Shown: positions 32,519 to 42,064, numbered from the stretch's first letter. The stretch is 64,000 bases of DNA from Flavobacterium cheniae (GCF_004363695.1 NZ_SNZC01000004.1:167746-231745); one strand, 5' to 3'. The notes: a model not told the origin generated them from the sequence alone. Translations and numbers: made by a program.

Positions 32519-34425
32519 AACTAATAATGAGAAAATTTTTGTTACTAAATCTGTTTTTTACTTTAACTTGTTTTTCACAAGATTTAAAGCTTTCAACTTT
32601 GTTAATTCCAAAAGAACTCACAGAAAACGCAAATAGTATTGTGAGAAAGCAAAATATAGAGATTAATATTTTATCTCAAAAGTTGATGCAAATTAATAAA
32701 TTAAAAGTTATAACTGTACTTAATAGTAAAGGTTTAAGTAATATAGATGCTATAGAATACTATGATGGTTCAACAAAGGTAAAATCTATTGAAGCAATAA
32801 TTTATAATTCATTAGGTGTTGAATTAAAGAAAATTAAAAGAAAAGACTTTATTGATCAAAGTGTTGCTGATGGATTTTCAGTTTACAATGATAATAGAAT
32901 GATTTATTTGGACTATACTCCAACTGAATATCCATTTACACTAGTTTATAATAGTGAGGTAGAAACTTCAAATACAGCATTTATTCCTACTTGGTATCCA
33001 ATTGACGATTATTATGAAAGTGTTCAAGAATCATCAATTTCTATAAAATATTTACCCAATTTAGGATTTAAATTTAAGGAGAGAAATTTTACTGATGACA
33101 AGATAAAGAGAATAGAGTCGAGTCAACAAATATCATATCAAGTTGACAATTATCTTGCAAAAAAACATGAAGAGCTCTCACCTTCATTTATCAAAAACAA
33201 TCCATCTGTTTTGTTTGGATTAGATTTTTTTAATTTAGAGGGACACCAAGGCAATGCAAAAAATTGGAATGAATTCAGCTCTTGGATTTACAATAGTTTA
33301 TTAAAAGATACTGAGGCATTGCCAGAAATGACTATTTCTAAAATTAAATCACTTGTTGGAACAGAGAAAGATCCGATCGAAAAAGCAAAAATTGTTTACA
33401 AGTTTGTTCAAGAAAAAACGCGTTATGTTAGTATTCAAATGGGTATAGGTGGGTGGAAACCTATGTTAGCGTCTGATGTTGATAGATTGGGTTATGGAGA
33501 TTGTAAAGCATTATCTAACTACACAAGAGTTTTGCTAAATAGTGTTGGTGTTGAGGCCTATTATACAATTATTTATGGAGGTAATAGTAAGCAAAACATA
33601 CTAGAAGATTTTGTAGCTATGCAAGGTAATCATGCAATTTTATCTATACCCTACAACAAAGGCTTCATTTCTTTAGAATGTACTAGTCAAACTAGTCCAT
33701 TCGGTTTCAATGGTAATTTTACAGATGATAGATTTGCTTTAGTTGTAAAGCCAAATGGTGGTGAAATTGTTAAGACAGCAGATTACAATGAAGAAAAGAG
33801 CAAGCAAATTGTTAAGGCAAATTGTAAGATTAATGAAAATGGAGATTTAATAGCTAGGCTTAATTATAAATCAAGCGGAATTCAATACAATCAGAAAAGT
33901 CAAATTGAAACTAAATCTAAAGAAACACAAGAGTTGCACTATAAAGAATTATTAAATTGGTTGAATGCTTTAAAAATAAATTCAATAGCCATTAAAAATG
34001 ACAAAGAATCAATTGAATTTATTGAAGACTTAGATATTATAGTACCAGCTTATGCGTCAATTTCTAATGGATTAATGTTTAATTTAAATGTTTTTAATAG
34101 AACATCATTCATCCCGCAACGATACAGAACAAGGTTAAATTCGTTTGAAATTGATACAGGCTTTTTAGATGAAGATGAAGTTGAAATTGAAATTCCAAAT
34201 GGTTATATTGTAGATGCAAAACCAAGTGATATTGTAATTACTGATAAATTTGGTGTGTATAAAATGGAATTAAAAAGTATTGCCGACAACAAATTACTTT
34301 ACAAGAGAAGTTATTTATTAAACAAAGGTTCCTATGCTAAAGAGGAATATGAAAACTTCAGAAGTTTTTCAGAACAAGTTTCAAGAGCAGACAACGCCAA
34401 AATTATTTTTAAAAGAAATCTATAA
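32515..34425 (+). CDS. DUF3857 / transglutaminase-like protein, catalytic triad present
   Basis: 636 residues with an N-terminal signal peptide; a second ATG at 32527 would give MRKFLLLNLFFTLTCFSQ and is equally good. Residues about 50-200 form the DUF3857 beta domain. The transglutaminase core around residues 280-390 has FVQEKTRYVSIQMGIGGWKP, Cys330 in YGDCKALSNYTRVLL, His in MQGNHAIL and an acidic residue in SLECTS. A beta-rich C-terminal part follows. Such proteins are periplasmic in Bacteroidota with unknown substrate. An equally long paralogue follows 18 bases later. Confidence 0.85.
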   Translation: MKLIMRKFLLLNLFFTLTCFSQDLKLSTLLIPKELTENANSIVRKQNIEINILSQKLMQINKLKVITVLNSKGLSNIDAIEYYDGSTKVKSIEAIIYNSLGVELKKIKRKDFIDQSVADGFSVYNDNRMIYLDYTPTEYPFTLVYNSEVETSNTAFIPTWYPIDDYYESVQESSISIKYLPNLGFKFKERNFTDDKIKRIESSQQISYQVDNYLAKKHEELSPSFIKNNPSVLFGLDFFNLEGHQGNAKNWNEFSSWIYNSLLKDTEALPEMTISKIKSLVGTEKDPIEKAKIVYKFVQEKTRYVSIQMGIGGWKPMLASDVDRLGYGDCKALSNYTRVLLNSVGVEAYYTIIYGGNSKQNILEDFVAMQGNHAILSIPYNKGFISLECTSQTSPFGFNGNFTDDRFALVVKPNGGEIVKTADYNEEKSKQIVKANCKINENGDLIARLNYKSSGIQYNQKSQIETKSKETQELHYKELLNWLNALKINSIAIKNDKESIEFIEDLDIIVPAYASISNGLMFNLNVFNRTSFIPQRYRTRLNSFEIDTGFLDEDEVEIEIPNGYIVDAKPSDIVITDKFGVYKMELKSIADNKLLYKRSYLLNKGSYAKEEYENFRSFSEQVSRADNAKIIFKRNL

Positions 34426-34443
34426 ATCAAAAACAAATTATCA

Positions 34444-36354
34444 ATGAGAATTTTTATTTTATTTAGCATTTTACTAATTTCAAATTATGCTTTTTCACAA
34501 AAGTTAGAGTTAGGTAAGGTAACTGTTGAGGAATTAAAACAAAAAAATCACCCTATAGAATCTAATGCTTCAGCAACCATAATATTTAAAAACGGAATTT
34601 CATCTTTTAGAACTACAGGTAATGGAGAATGGGTTTTAGACACAAAAATTGATTATAAAATCAAAGTTTACAACAAAGAAGGTCTTGAACAAGGTAATCA
34701 ATCATTTGCTTTTTATACAGGAGGAACATCAAATGAGAAGATAAGTATAAGCGACGCTTTTACTTACAATTTAGTTGGTGATAAAATCGAGAAAATCAAG
34801 TTAAAGAGCGAAGGAGAGTTTGTTGAAAAAATAAATGATAATTGGAGCATTAAAAAACTATCATTTCCTGCAGTTAATGAAGGTTCTATAATTGAGTTTT
34901 CTGTCACAAAATCTTCACCTTATATTACTCATATAGATGATTTTTATTTCCAAACAAATATCCCAATTGATAATTTAAAATATACTTTACAGTTTCCGGA
35001 ATACTTTAAGTTTAATACTATTATCACAGGTTATGAACAAATTAAACATGAACATACTGGATCAAAACATATTTATACCGCTACAAATGTACCAGCGATT
35101 AAAGACGAAGATCATGTCATTAATAAAATTAATTATACAACTATATTGAAGTTAGAGCTTTCTTCAATTTCTTATCCGGGGGAAATTCAAAAAAATCTAT
35201 CATTAACTTGGGATGATGTTGTTAAAAATATTTTTGAGAATCAAAATTTCGGTGGTGAACTTAAGAAGAAAGATTATTTTGATGAAGATTTAAAAACAAT
35301 ATTAGTGGATGCAAAATCAAACAAAGAGAAGATAGTTCTTATTTATGATTTTGTTAAATCTAAAATGACTTGGAATGAAAATTATGGAATTTATACAAAT
35401 GATGGAGTAAGAAAAGCATACAAGCAGAATTCAGGAAATGTTGCTGAAATAAATCTAATGCTTGTTGCTATGTTACGAAGTGTAGGTATTGAGGCAAATC
35501 CAATAATTATAAGTACTAGATCAAACGGTGTTGCAATTTTCCCGAACAGAACTGCTTATAATTATGTTGCAGTTGTGGTAGAAGATCAGGAAAGTTTATT
35601 GTTTCTTGATGCAACAGAAAAGAAACTTTTACCAGGAATGCTTCCATTGAGAGCTCTCAATTGGGTAGGACGAGTTATCAGAGACAACGGAAGTTCTTAT
35701 ACAGAGGATTTATATAAGGTTCAACCTTCTAAAGAAACTAATATTGTTTTGGCAAGTTTAGAAGAAAACGGTGTGATGAAAGGAAAGATAAGAAAACAAA
35801 TAACTGATTATTATGCGTACCTTTTTAGAAACTCCAAAGCAAACATAAATAGAGAAATGTATTTAGAATCATTGGAAAAAGAATATCATGGATTAGAAAT
35901 CAGTGACTATAAAGTTGATAATGTTAATGATATTTATAAACCAATTGTTGAAGAATTTAGTTTTGTTGACAAAGGAAACGTTGAAATAATCGGCAATAAA
36001 ATTTATATGATGCCTATAACATTTCTAACGATAAAAGAGAATCCATTTAAAGCTGAAACAAGAAAGTATCCAGTAGATTTTAATTTTCCAGCGAGAGACA
36101 GTTACAATTTTTCCATTAAAATACCTGCTGGATATAAGGTTGAATTTTTACCTGAACCGGTTTCGGTTAATTTAATAGAAAATTTAGGAAATTTCAAGTT
36201 TAATGTTTCTTATGCTAATAATCAAATTCAAACTGTTGTAAATTATGAAATCAATACTTTCATGATTTCTGAGCAGGACTATGGTGCTTTAAAGCAGTTT
36301 TATGAGATCATCGTAAATAAGCTAAATGAAAAAATTATTTTAAGTAAAATTTAA
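34444..36354 (+). CDS. DUF3857 / transglutaminase-fold protein, catalytic residues lost
   Basis: 636 residues with signal peptide MRIFILFSILLISNYAFSQ and the same architecture as its neighbour. At the position of the catalytic Cys the sequence reads SGNVAEINLMLVAML, with Val333 in place of Cys. The His position is Tyr (RTAYNYVAVVV), while the Asp in LFLDATEKK remains. It is therefore probably a non-enzymatic paralogue, perhaps a partner or binding protein of the active copy. Tandem duplication followed by loss of activity is inferred from equal length, order and fold. Confidence 0.82.
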   Translation: MRIFILFSILLISNYAFSQKLELGKVTVEELKQKNHPIESNASATIIFKNGISSFRTTGNGEWVLDTKIDYKIKVYNKEGLEQGNQSFAFYTGGTSNEKISISDAFTYNLVGDKIEKIKLKSEGEFVEKINDNWSIKKLSFPAVNEGSIIEFSVTKSSPYITHIDDFYFQTNIPIDNLKYTLQFPEYFKFNTIITGYEQIKHEHTGSKHIYTATNVPAIKDEDHVINKINYTTILKLELSSISYPGEIQKNLSLTWDDVVKNIFENQNFGGELKKKDYFDEDLKTILVDAKSNKEKIVLIYDFVKSKMTWNENYGIYTNDGVRKAYKQNSGNVAEINLMLVAMLRSVGIEANPIIISTRSNGVAIFPNRTAYNYVAVVVEDQESLLFLDATEKKLLPGMLPLRALNWVGRVIRDNGSSYTEDLYKVQPSKETNIVLASLEENGVMKGKIRKQITDYYAYLFRNSKANINREMYLESLEKEYHGLEISDYKVDNVNDIYKPIVEEFSFVDKGNVEIIGNKIYMMPITFLTIKENPFKAETRKYPVDFNFPARDSYNFSIKIPAGYKVEFLPEPVSVNLIENLGNFKFNVSYANNQIQTVVNYEINTFMISEQDYGALKQFYEIIVNKLNEKIILSKI

Positions 36355-36362
36355 TTTCAAAA

Positions 36363-36689
36363 ATGAACCTAAAAAACTCCCAACAAGAAGTTGATAATTG
36401 GATTAAAGAACACGGAGTTCGTTATTTCAATGAATTAACAAATATGGCTCAGCTTACAGAAGAAGTAGGTGAAGTAGCTCGAATTATTGCACGTCGTTAT
36501 GGCGAACAATCAGAAAAAGAAAGCGATAAAAACAAAGATCTTGGTGAAGAATTAGCCGATGTGGTTTTCGTGGTTTTATGTTTAGCTAATCAAACAGGTG
36601 TGGATTTACAAGCTGCTTTTGATAAAAAAATGGATTTAAAAACTAAGCGAGATCACGACCGTCATCACAACAACGATAAATTGAAATAA
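36363..36689 (+). CDS. MazG-like nucleotide pyrophosphohydrolase
   Basis: 108 residues, a single MazG-type all-alpha NTP pyrophosphohydrolase domain. The metal-binding pattern EEVGEVARIIARRYGE and DLGEELADVVFVVLCLANQTGVDL is visible. It probably hydrolyses non-canonical or excess (d)NTPs in the cytoplasm. The next gene starts one base after its stop. Confidence 0.88.
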   Translation: MNLKNSQQEVDNWIKEHGVRYFNELTNMAQLTEEVGEVARIIARRYGEQSEKESDKNKDLGEELADVVFVVLCLANQTGVDLQAAFDKKMDLKTKRDHDRHHNNDKLK

Positions 36690-36690
36690 A

Positions 36691-37017
36691 TTGAACTGGA
36701 TTTTACTCATAATCGCTGGCTTATTCGAAGTAGGTTTTGCTACTTGCCTCGGTAAAGCAAAAGAATCAACAGGAAACACTTCTTTACTTTGGTACGGAGG
36801 TTTTTTGGTGTGTCTTTCCATTAGCATGTTATTATTAGTAAAAGCAACAAAAGAATTACCTATTGGGACCGCTTATGCCGTTTGGACAGGTATTGGAGCT
36901 GTGGGTAGTGTTTTAGTAGGAATCATCGTTTTCAAAGAACCCGCTACGTTTTGGCGTGTGTTTTTCATCACTACATTAATTTTATCAATTGTCGGATTAA
37001 AAATAGTTACCAAATAA
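36691..37017 (+). CDS. Small multidrug resistance (SMR) family transporter, SugE/Gdx type
   Basis: 108 residues with four predicted membrane helices. Start is a TTG at 36691, one base after the mazG-like stop; no ATG is available near the conserved N-terminus NWILLIIAGLFEVGFA. The essential helix-1 glutamate is in LFEVGFA. KELPIGTAYAVWTGIGAVGSVLVG is closer to the guanidinium exporter SugE/Gdx subgroup than to EmrE, but the substrate is an inference. The stop overlaps the aroA start (TAATG). Confidence 0.85.
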   Translation: MNWILLIIAGLFEVGFATCLGKAKESTGNTSLLWYGGFLVCLSISMLLLVKATKELPIGTAYAVWTGIGAVGSVLVGIIVFKEPATFWRVFFITTLILSIVGLKIVTK

Positions 37018-38267
37018 TGAATTTATTACTTAAATCATCTAGCATCAAGCATCCAGCACCCATCAAAATCACTGGTTCCAAGTCAGAAACCAATAGATTG
37101 TTGCTATTGCAAGCGTTATATCCAAATTTAGTTTTGGATAACACATCTAATTCCGATGATTCTGAAGTTATGTTGAAAGCATTGCAAAACTTCCAACTTC
37201 CAACTTCCAACTTCCAACTTGTAGATGTTCATCACGCTGGAACAGCCATGCGATTTTTAACTGCTTATTTTTCCATCCAAGAAGGAAAAGAAGTGGTTTT
37301 AACTGGTTCTTCCAGAATGAAAGAGCGTCCAATTAAAATTTTGGTAGAAGCTTTAAATCAATTGGGAGCTGATATAAGTTATGAAGAAAATGAAGGTTTT
37401 CCACCAATAAAAATTATTGGAAAGAAATTGATTCAAAACAAAGTTTCGCTTCCTGCAAATGTGAGTAGCCAATATATTTCAGCTTTATTGTTGATTGCAC
37501 CTAAATTAGAAAATGGTTTAGAATTAACTCTTGAAGGTGAAATCACATCCGTTCCATACATAAAAATGACTTTGACTTTGTTGAATGAAATAGGAGTAAA
37601 GACTTCTTTTGTTGGAAATAAAATTTCTGTAAAACCACAATTCACAATTCACAATTCACAATTCACAATTGAGTCCGATTGGAGTTCGGCTTCATATTGG
37701 TATTCCATTGTTGCTTTGTCTGAAATACATTTTCAAGTTACACTTTTTAGCTATAAAAAAAATAGTTTACAAGGAGATAGTGCTTTGGCAAACATTTACC
37801 AAGATTTTGGAGTTGAAACAGTTTTTAATGAAGACAATTCTATTACTATTACCAAAACAAAAAATCATCAATTATCAATTGTTAACTATCAATTAAATAA
37901 TTGTCCTGACATTGCTCAAACAATTGCTGTGACTTGCTTTGGATTAGGAATAGGTTGTCATTTAACAGGATTACACACTTTAAAAATCAAAGAAACAGAT
38001 AGATTAGAAGCTTTAAAAACAGAACTAACAAAGTTAGGCGCAACAATTTCAGTTACTAATGAAAGCCTGACATTAGAGGCCTCAAATCATATTAATGAAA
38101 ACATTGCTATCGATACTTATCAAGATCACAGAATGGCTATGGCTTTTGCTCCGTTAGCATTGAAAATTTCTTTGACTATTAATCAAGCAGAAGTAGTTTC
38201 AAAATCGTATCCTGATTTTTGGGAAGATTTGAAAATTATAGGAATTGTAGGTTCAGAAGTACACTAA
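37017..38267 (+). CDS. aroA: 3-phosphoshikimate 1-carboxyvinyltransferase (EPSP synthase) with heptamer-repeat insertions
   Basis: 416 residues from the ATG at 37017, which overlaps the SMR stop. It transfers enolpyruvate from PEP to shikimate-3-phosphate. Motifs: ITGSKSETNRLLLLQAL, HAGTAMRFLTAYF, LTGSSRMKERPI, ESDWSSASYWYSI, LKIKETDRLEALKTEL and YQDHRMAMAFAPLAL. The variant HAGTA replaces the usual N-A-G-T found in many AroA. Several surface positions hold low-complexity peptides (NFQLPTSNFQL, QFTIHNSQFTIHNSQFT, HQLSIVNYQL) encoded by 7-nt tandem repeats. The 3' end overlaps the convergent response-regulator gene by 4 nt. Confidence 0.94.
   Translation: MNLLLKSSSIKHPAPIKITGSKSETNRLLLLQALYPNLVLDNTSNSDDSEVMLKALQNFQLPTSNFQLVDVHHAGTAMRFLTAYFSIQEGKEVVLTGSSRMKERPIKILVEALNQLGADISYEENEGFPPIKIIGKKLIQNKVSLPANVSSQYISALLLIAPKLENGLELTLEGEITSVPYIKMTLTLLNEIGVKTSFVGNKISVKPQFTIHNSQFTIESDWSSASYWYSIVALSEIHFQVTLFSYKKNSLQGDSALANIYQDFGVETVFNEDNSITITKTKNHQLSIVNYQLNNCPDIAQTIAVTCFGLGIGCHLTGLHTLKIKETDRLEALKTELTKLGATISVTNESLTLEASNHINENIAIDTYQDHRMAMAFAPLALKISLTINQAEVVSKSYPDFWEDLKIIGIVGSEVH
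37039..37066 (+). repeat. Degenerate heptamer repeat in the 5' end of aroA
   Basis: Four 7-nt units: ctagcat, caagcat, ccagcac, ccatcaa. In-frame within the N-terminal strand of AroA (SSIKHPAPIK). Confidence 0.55.
37188..37220 (+). repeat. Heptamer tandem repeat (aacttcc x4.7) inside aroA
   Basis: Four perfect copies of aacttcc plus five bases. It encodes NFQLPTSNFQL next to the conserved HAGTAMRF loop. Loss or gain of one unit shifts the frame; three units restore it. Confidence 0.9.
37636..37670 (+). repeat. Heptamer tandem repeat (cacaatt x5) inside aroA
   Basis: Five perfect copies of cacaatt, 35 nt. It encodes the heptapeptide-periodic QFTIHNSQFTIHNSQFTI immediately before the conserved ESDWSSASYW motif. 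Confidence 0.92.
37867..37894 (+). repeat. Heptamer repeat (atcaatt type) inside aroA
   Basis: Units atcaatt, atcaatt, gttaact, atcaatt. It encodes HQLSIVNYQL ahead of NNCPDIAQT. Confidence 0.75.
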
Positions 38268-39010
38268 CGTTTTATAATCTGAATTTGATCTAAGATTTGT
38301 TGAGCTTTATCTGGAGAAACAGGAATTTGAGCTTTATTCTCTAATTCAATACTTACACCATCTGATTTATTGAAAGCTACTACGAAGTTAAAATTTACGA
38401 TATACGATTTATGAATGCGCAAAAATCGAGAATCGGAGCATAAAATATCTTCGAAATTCTTTAAGTTTCGACTTACTAATTGTTTGCTACCATCGCTACA
38501 AAAAACTTCTGAATAAGCGCCTTCACCTTTGATATACATGATTTTATCGGTATCTAAAAATAACAATGTATTACCAGACGGAACGGCTATTTTTGTTAAT
38601 GTTTCTTGTTGCAAATTTTCTTTAAAAGCTCTAAAATTTTCAAAACGTTGTTTTTGTTTGGCAACTCGTTCAACGGCTTCGGCTAATTCTTCTGGAATTA
38701 TAGGTTTTAATAAATAATCAACAGCAGAAAATTTGAATGCCTTCAAAGCATATTCGTTATAAGCTGTAGTAAAAATAATAGAGAAATTCACTTCATTTTC
38801 ATCGAAAAAATCTAACAATTCTAAACCACTATGTCCAGGCATTTCAATGTCTAATAACACAATATCGGGTTGGTGTTTTCTGATTGCTTTTACGCCTTCG
38901 GGCAAGTTTTCGCATTCAGCAACTATAGTAACTTGAGGGCAATATTCTTGCAAAAGTAACGATAAGGAAACTCTGGCTCTTTTTTCGTCGTCTATAATAA
39001 TGGCTTTCAT
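38264..39010 (-). CDS. LytTR-family response regulator
   Basis: 248 residues. The receiver domain has IIDDEKRARVSL, phospho-acceptor Asp in DIVLLDIEMPGHSGLELL and the lysine in YLLKPIIPEE. The C-terminal LytTR DNA-binding domain spans about residues 145-245 (DTDKIMYIKGEGAYSEVF, FLRIHKSYIVNFNFV). It is one base downstream of its sensor kinase on the same strand, so they form a two-component pair. The end overlaps convergent aroA by 4 nt. Confidence 0.94.
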   Translation of the reverse strand: MKAIIIDDEKRARVSLSLLLQEYCPQVTIVAECENLPEGVKAIRKHQPDIVLLDIEMPGHSGLELLDFFDENEVNFSIIFTTAYNEYALKAFKFSAVDYLLKPIIPEELAEAVERVAKQKQRFENFRAFKENLQQETLTKIAVPSGNTLLFLDTDKIMYIKGEGAYSEVFCSDGSKQLVSRNLKNFEDILCSDSRFLRIHKSYIVNFNFVVAFNKSDGVSIELENKAQIPVSPDKAQQILDQIQIIKR

Positions 39011-39011
39011 T

Positions 39012-41870
39012 TTAATACGTAATAGGAATTTCTATAATTACTTTTGTACCTAAAGATTGCTCATTTTTATTGAATTTATCGTCAAAATTAATGGCAATGT
39101 TTTTTTGTTTGTATTGGTTCAGTAAGGCGATTCGATTTTGCATGGCTTCGGTTGCAAACGACAAATGATCTTTGTTTTTTATGGCATTTAATTCGGCGCT
39201 TTTTTGACGTCCAATCCCGTTGTCATCAATTGTGATTTTTAAAGAATCAAATATGCGTTCAAAATCGATAGTCAGCTTCTTTTCACCTTTTTTATGTAGC
39301 AAGCCATGTTTAACGGCATTTTCCACATAAGGTTGTAATAACATCGATGGAATTTTGATGTTTTCAATGTCAATGCCATAAGCAATGTTTATTTCGTAGC
39401 TAAAATCTTCATCAAAACGTGCTTTTTCAATGTCTAAATACAAGCCTAAAGTTTTAATTTCTTCAGAAAGCGTAATATTTTCTTTCTCACTCATTTCCAA
39501 AATAGTCCTTGTCAGAGTTGAAAATTTTGATAAATAAGAAACGGCCTGCTTCTTGTCATTAGATAAAATATAAGACTGAATGGTGTTAAGCGCATTGTAA
39601 AAGAAATGCGGATTCATTTGCGACTTGATCGCTTTTAATTTCGATTGGTTTAAATTCTTTTCTAAATTAACTTTATCTAATAAAAGCTGATTTTTCTTTT
39701 CTATTTTTTGAATTTGATATTTATAAAACGTATACAATAACGCTATGATAATCAAACTCATGTAAATCAAGAAAAAGGTATTCAGCCAAAAAGGCTTGTT
39801 GATTTTAAAATCGATTTGCTTTATTTTAGTTTCATAATTGGCATCGATTTTTAAAAACAAATTATAATCACCTGGTGAAAGCGATGATAAAATAAGGTTT
39901 TTATTATCGGCATCTAAACGGTTCCAATTGCCATCATTTATTTTGTATAAGACACTCTTTTTTTCGTTTGGAATAAAAGAAAGCACCGAAAAGTTTACTG
40001 TTATATCATTTTGATTGTATTCTAACTCGCTTAGATTGTTTTCTTTGTAAAGAATTCCATTGACTTTAATTTCATTAATGATTAATTCGGGTTTTGTAAA
40101 TTCTTTATTTTTAAATTTATTCTTAACGATAATTCCTTTAGAGGTAGCAAAATAAATTTGGTCTTTAACTATTGCAACATCGGTAACTTCTAAATCGCTT
40201 GTTAATGGTAAAATTTTGCGATAATTGTTTTTAATTAAGTTGTATTCAATTATTCCGTTTGTGGTAAAAATGAAAATAGAATTTTCCTGAATTTTAAATT
40301 TGGTGAAGCGTTCTTTCAGATGTTTTTCAAATATAGAAACTTTTGTTACCGTATTTTTCGAATCGATTTTATACAATTCTTCGCTAGTAGATAATGCATA
40401 AACGGTATTTTTATAGGATTGTAAGTTGGTAACATAAAGTGTTTTGTTTTGAAATTTTATTTCGTTAACTCCGTTTGAATTCACAAACTTTAAACCCATA
40501 TTAGTTGCATAATAAATGCAATTATTTTCAGGGTTAAATGCCGTAGATTTCCCGTTAGATTTTATTAAAGCACTTTCATTAAAATTTGAAGGAGCGTTTA
40601 AGTTTTTATTATGCAAACTATCCCATTTGCTTTTTTTGTCACTAACTTTAAACAAGCCACAAATTCCACTAGCTGCAAAAGAGTAATAGGTGTCATCAAT
40701 TTTTTTGATATCTTTTACAGCGAAAGATTTTTCGTTTGAAACAATATTTTGATTGTTTAAAATTTTAAATTTTGATGAAGTAAAATAGATGTTTTTTTCT
40801 TTTTCGTTTCCAATAATTTGGTTGATAGGATGGTTGCTGTTGTTTTTGTAAACAGTATTTACTGATAAATCGTTTAATTGTAATCCAAAAATAAGATCGT
40901 TTTCGGTGCCTATCAAAAGCTGATTGTCATATGATGAAAAAACGGTTGGTTTAGGAGATAAAGGAATAAAATTATTTTTAAAATCTTGAATAAATAACAA
41001 ACCACTGTTAACTGTTGAAATCCAATAATTTTGTTGCTTATCTTTAAAAATATAGGAAACATTAAAATCGGAAAAGTAAGTCGTTGCTTTTTCATTTTCA
41101 TATTTTATAATTCCGTTTGGAGTACACAACCAAGGCGCATTATCAATTATGGCTAAATTTTGTATAAAATCGAAAGAACTATTGAACTTCTTTTTTGAAA
41201 GTTGATTTTCCTTGTAGGTGTAATAATAATTTGAAAATTTTGAAACGACAAAAAATTCATTATTTAATTCTTGAATAATTGGTACTTCTAGTGTTTTTCT
41301 AAAATCTTCTGTTAGAGGATAGGTTTTTATTTTATTTGGATAGTCAATTTCGTAAATATGCTCTCCTACAAAGTAAAACTTTGAATTGGAAGTATAGGTA
41401 GCTCGAATGTATTCGTCTTTAAGATGATAGGTATAAACCAATTGCAATGTTTTTAAATCATAAACGGCTACACTTTTAGTTTGAATTAAAAAAAGTTTGT
41501 CTTCAATTATGCCAAATTTTATATAACCCACAGATTCTTTTTGAGGTAAATTTTTTAACTCGCCATTTTCAACGTAATACAAGTAACCATCAAAGTTAAT
41601 GTACCAAATTCTTCCAAAGCTATCTTCGTTGATACATGAACCTGATTTTGATGTTTGAATATCAGAAGTAAATGTTTTAAAAACGCTTCCGTCATAACGG
41701 CACAATCCTTTACCTGTTGCAAACCACATAAAGCCTTTGCTGTCTTGAAAAATATCATAAACACTGTTTGAAGGTAATCCGTTAGTTCTATCAATGCTAT
41801 AGTAATAAGGGTTTTGCCCAAAAGTAAATTGGGAAAAAAGAAGCAACAATATGATTTTTAGAAATTTCAA
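39012..41870 (-). CDS. Sensor histidine kinase with periplasmic beta-propeller (LytS-like output)
   Basis: 952 residues: signal peptide (MKFLKIILLLLFSQFTFGQ), two-component propeller repeats from the N-terminus (GLPSNSVYDIFQDSKGFMWFATGKGLCRYDG), a Y_Y_Y-like Ig domain around residues 640-700 and one transmembrane helix (TFFLIYMSLIIIALLYTFY). A coiled coil leads to the His_kinase domain with MNPHFFYNALNTIQ and an ATPase part (PYVENAVKHGLLHKKGEKKL, DDNGIGRQKS). Transphosphorylation to the adjacent LytTR regulator is expected. The ligand is unknown. Confidence 0.92.
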   Translation of the reverse strand: MKFLKIILLLLFSQFTFGQNPYYYSIDRTNGLPSNSVYDIFQDSKGFMWFATGKGLCRYDGSVFKTFTSDIQTSKSGSCINEDSFGRIWYINFDGYLYYVENGELKNLPQKESVGYIKFGIIEDKLFLIQTKSVAVYDLKTLQLVYTYHLKDEYIRATYTSNSKFYFVGEHIYEIDYPNKIKTYPLTEDFRKTLEVPIIQELNNEFFVVSKFSNYYYTYKENQLSKKKFNSSFDFIQNLAIIDNAPWLCTPNGIIKYENEKATTYFSDFNVSYIFKDKQQNYWISTVNSGLLFIQDFKNNFIPLSPKPTVFSSYDNQLLIGTENDLIFGLQLNDLSVNTVYKNNSNHPINQIIGNEKEKNIYFTSSKFKILNNQNIVSNEKSFAVKDIKKIDDTYYSFAASGICGLFKVSDKKSKWDSLHNKNLNAPSNFNESALIKSNGKSTAFNPENNCIYYATNMGLKFVNSNGVNEIKFQNKTLYVTNLQSYKNTVYALSTSEELYKIDSKNTVTKVSIFEKHLKERFTKFKIQENSIFIFTTNGIIEYNLIKNNYRKILPLTSDLEVTDVAIVKDQIYFATSKGIIVKNKFKNKEFTKPELIINEIKVNGILYKENNLSELEYNQNDITVNFSVLSFIPNEKKSVLYKINDGNWNRLDADNKNLILSSLSPGDYNLFLKIDANYETKIKQIDFKINKPFWLNTFFLIYMSLIIIALLYTFYKYQIQKIEKKNQLLLDKVNLEKNLNQSKLKAIKSQMNPHFFYNALNTIQSYILSNDKKQAVSYLSKFSTLTRTILEMSEKENITLSEEIKTLGLYLDIEKARFDEDFSYEINIAYGIDIENIKIPSMLLQPYVENAVKHGLLHKKGEKKLTIDFERIFDSLKITIDDNGIGRQKSAELNAIKNKDHLSFATEAMQNRIALLNQYKQKNIAINFDDKFNKNEQSLGTKVIIEIPITY

Positions 41871-41945
41871 TTGGTTTTGATTTATAACAAATATAGGAAA
41901 TAAAGGAATATGGAATAAACTCAGTTAATGAAACCCTCTTTTAAA

Positions 41946-41979
41946 TTAACGAAATCGCTTATCATTCTTTTTTCGTTAA
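41946..41979. promoter_or_regulatory. Inverted repeat in the divergent kinase / T9SS-protein region, possible operator
   Basis: 9-bp perfect arms ttaacgaaa (41946-41954) and tttcgttaa (41971-41979), 16 nt apart. They lie in the 194-bp gap between the sensor kinase and the divergent exported-protein gene. No terminator features. A TACTTTTG at 42031-42038 is a candidate -7 for the rightward gene, and TATATTTG (minus strand, 41888-41895) for the kinase. Confidence 0.4.
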
Positions 41980-42064
41980 CCGAAAATAGGATTTGGTAAA
42001 CTCAACAAAAATTTAAGATAGGATTCAGAATACTTTTGAACCAAACTTTAAAATATTACCTCTT

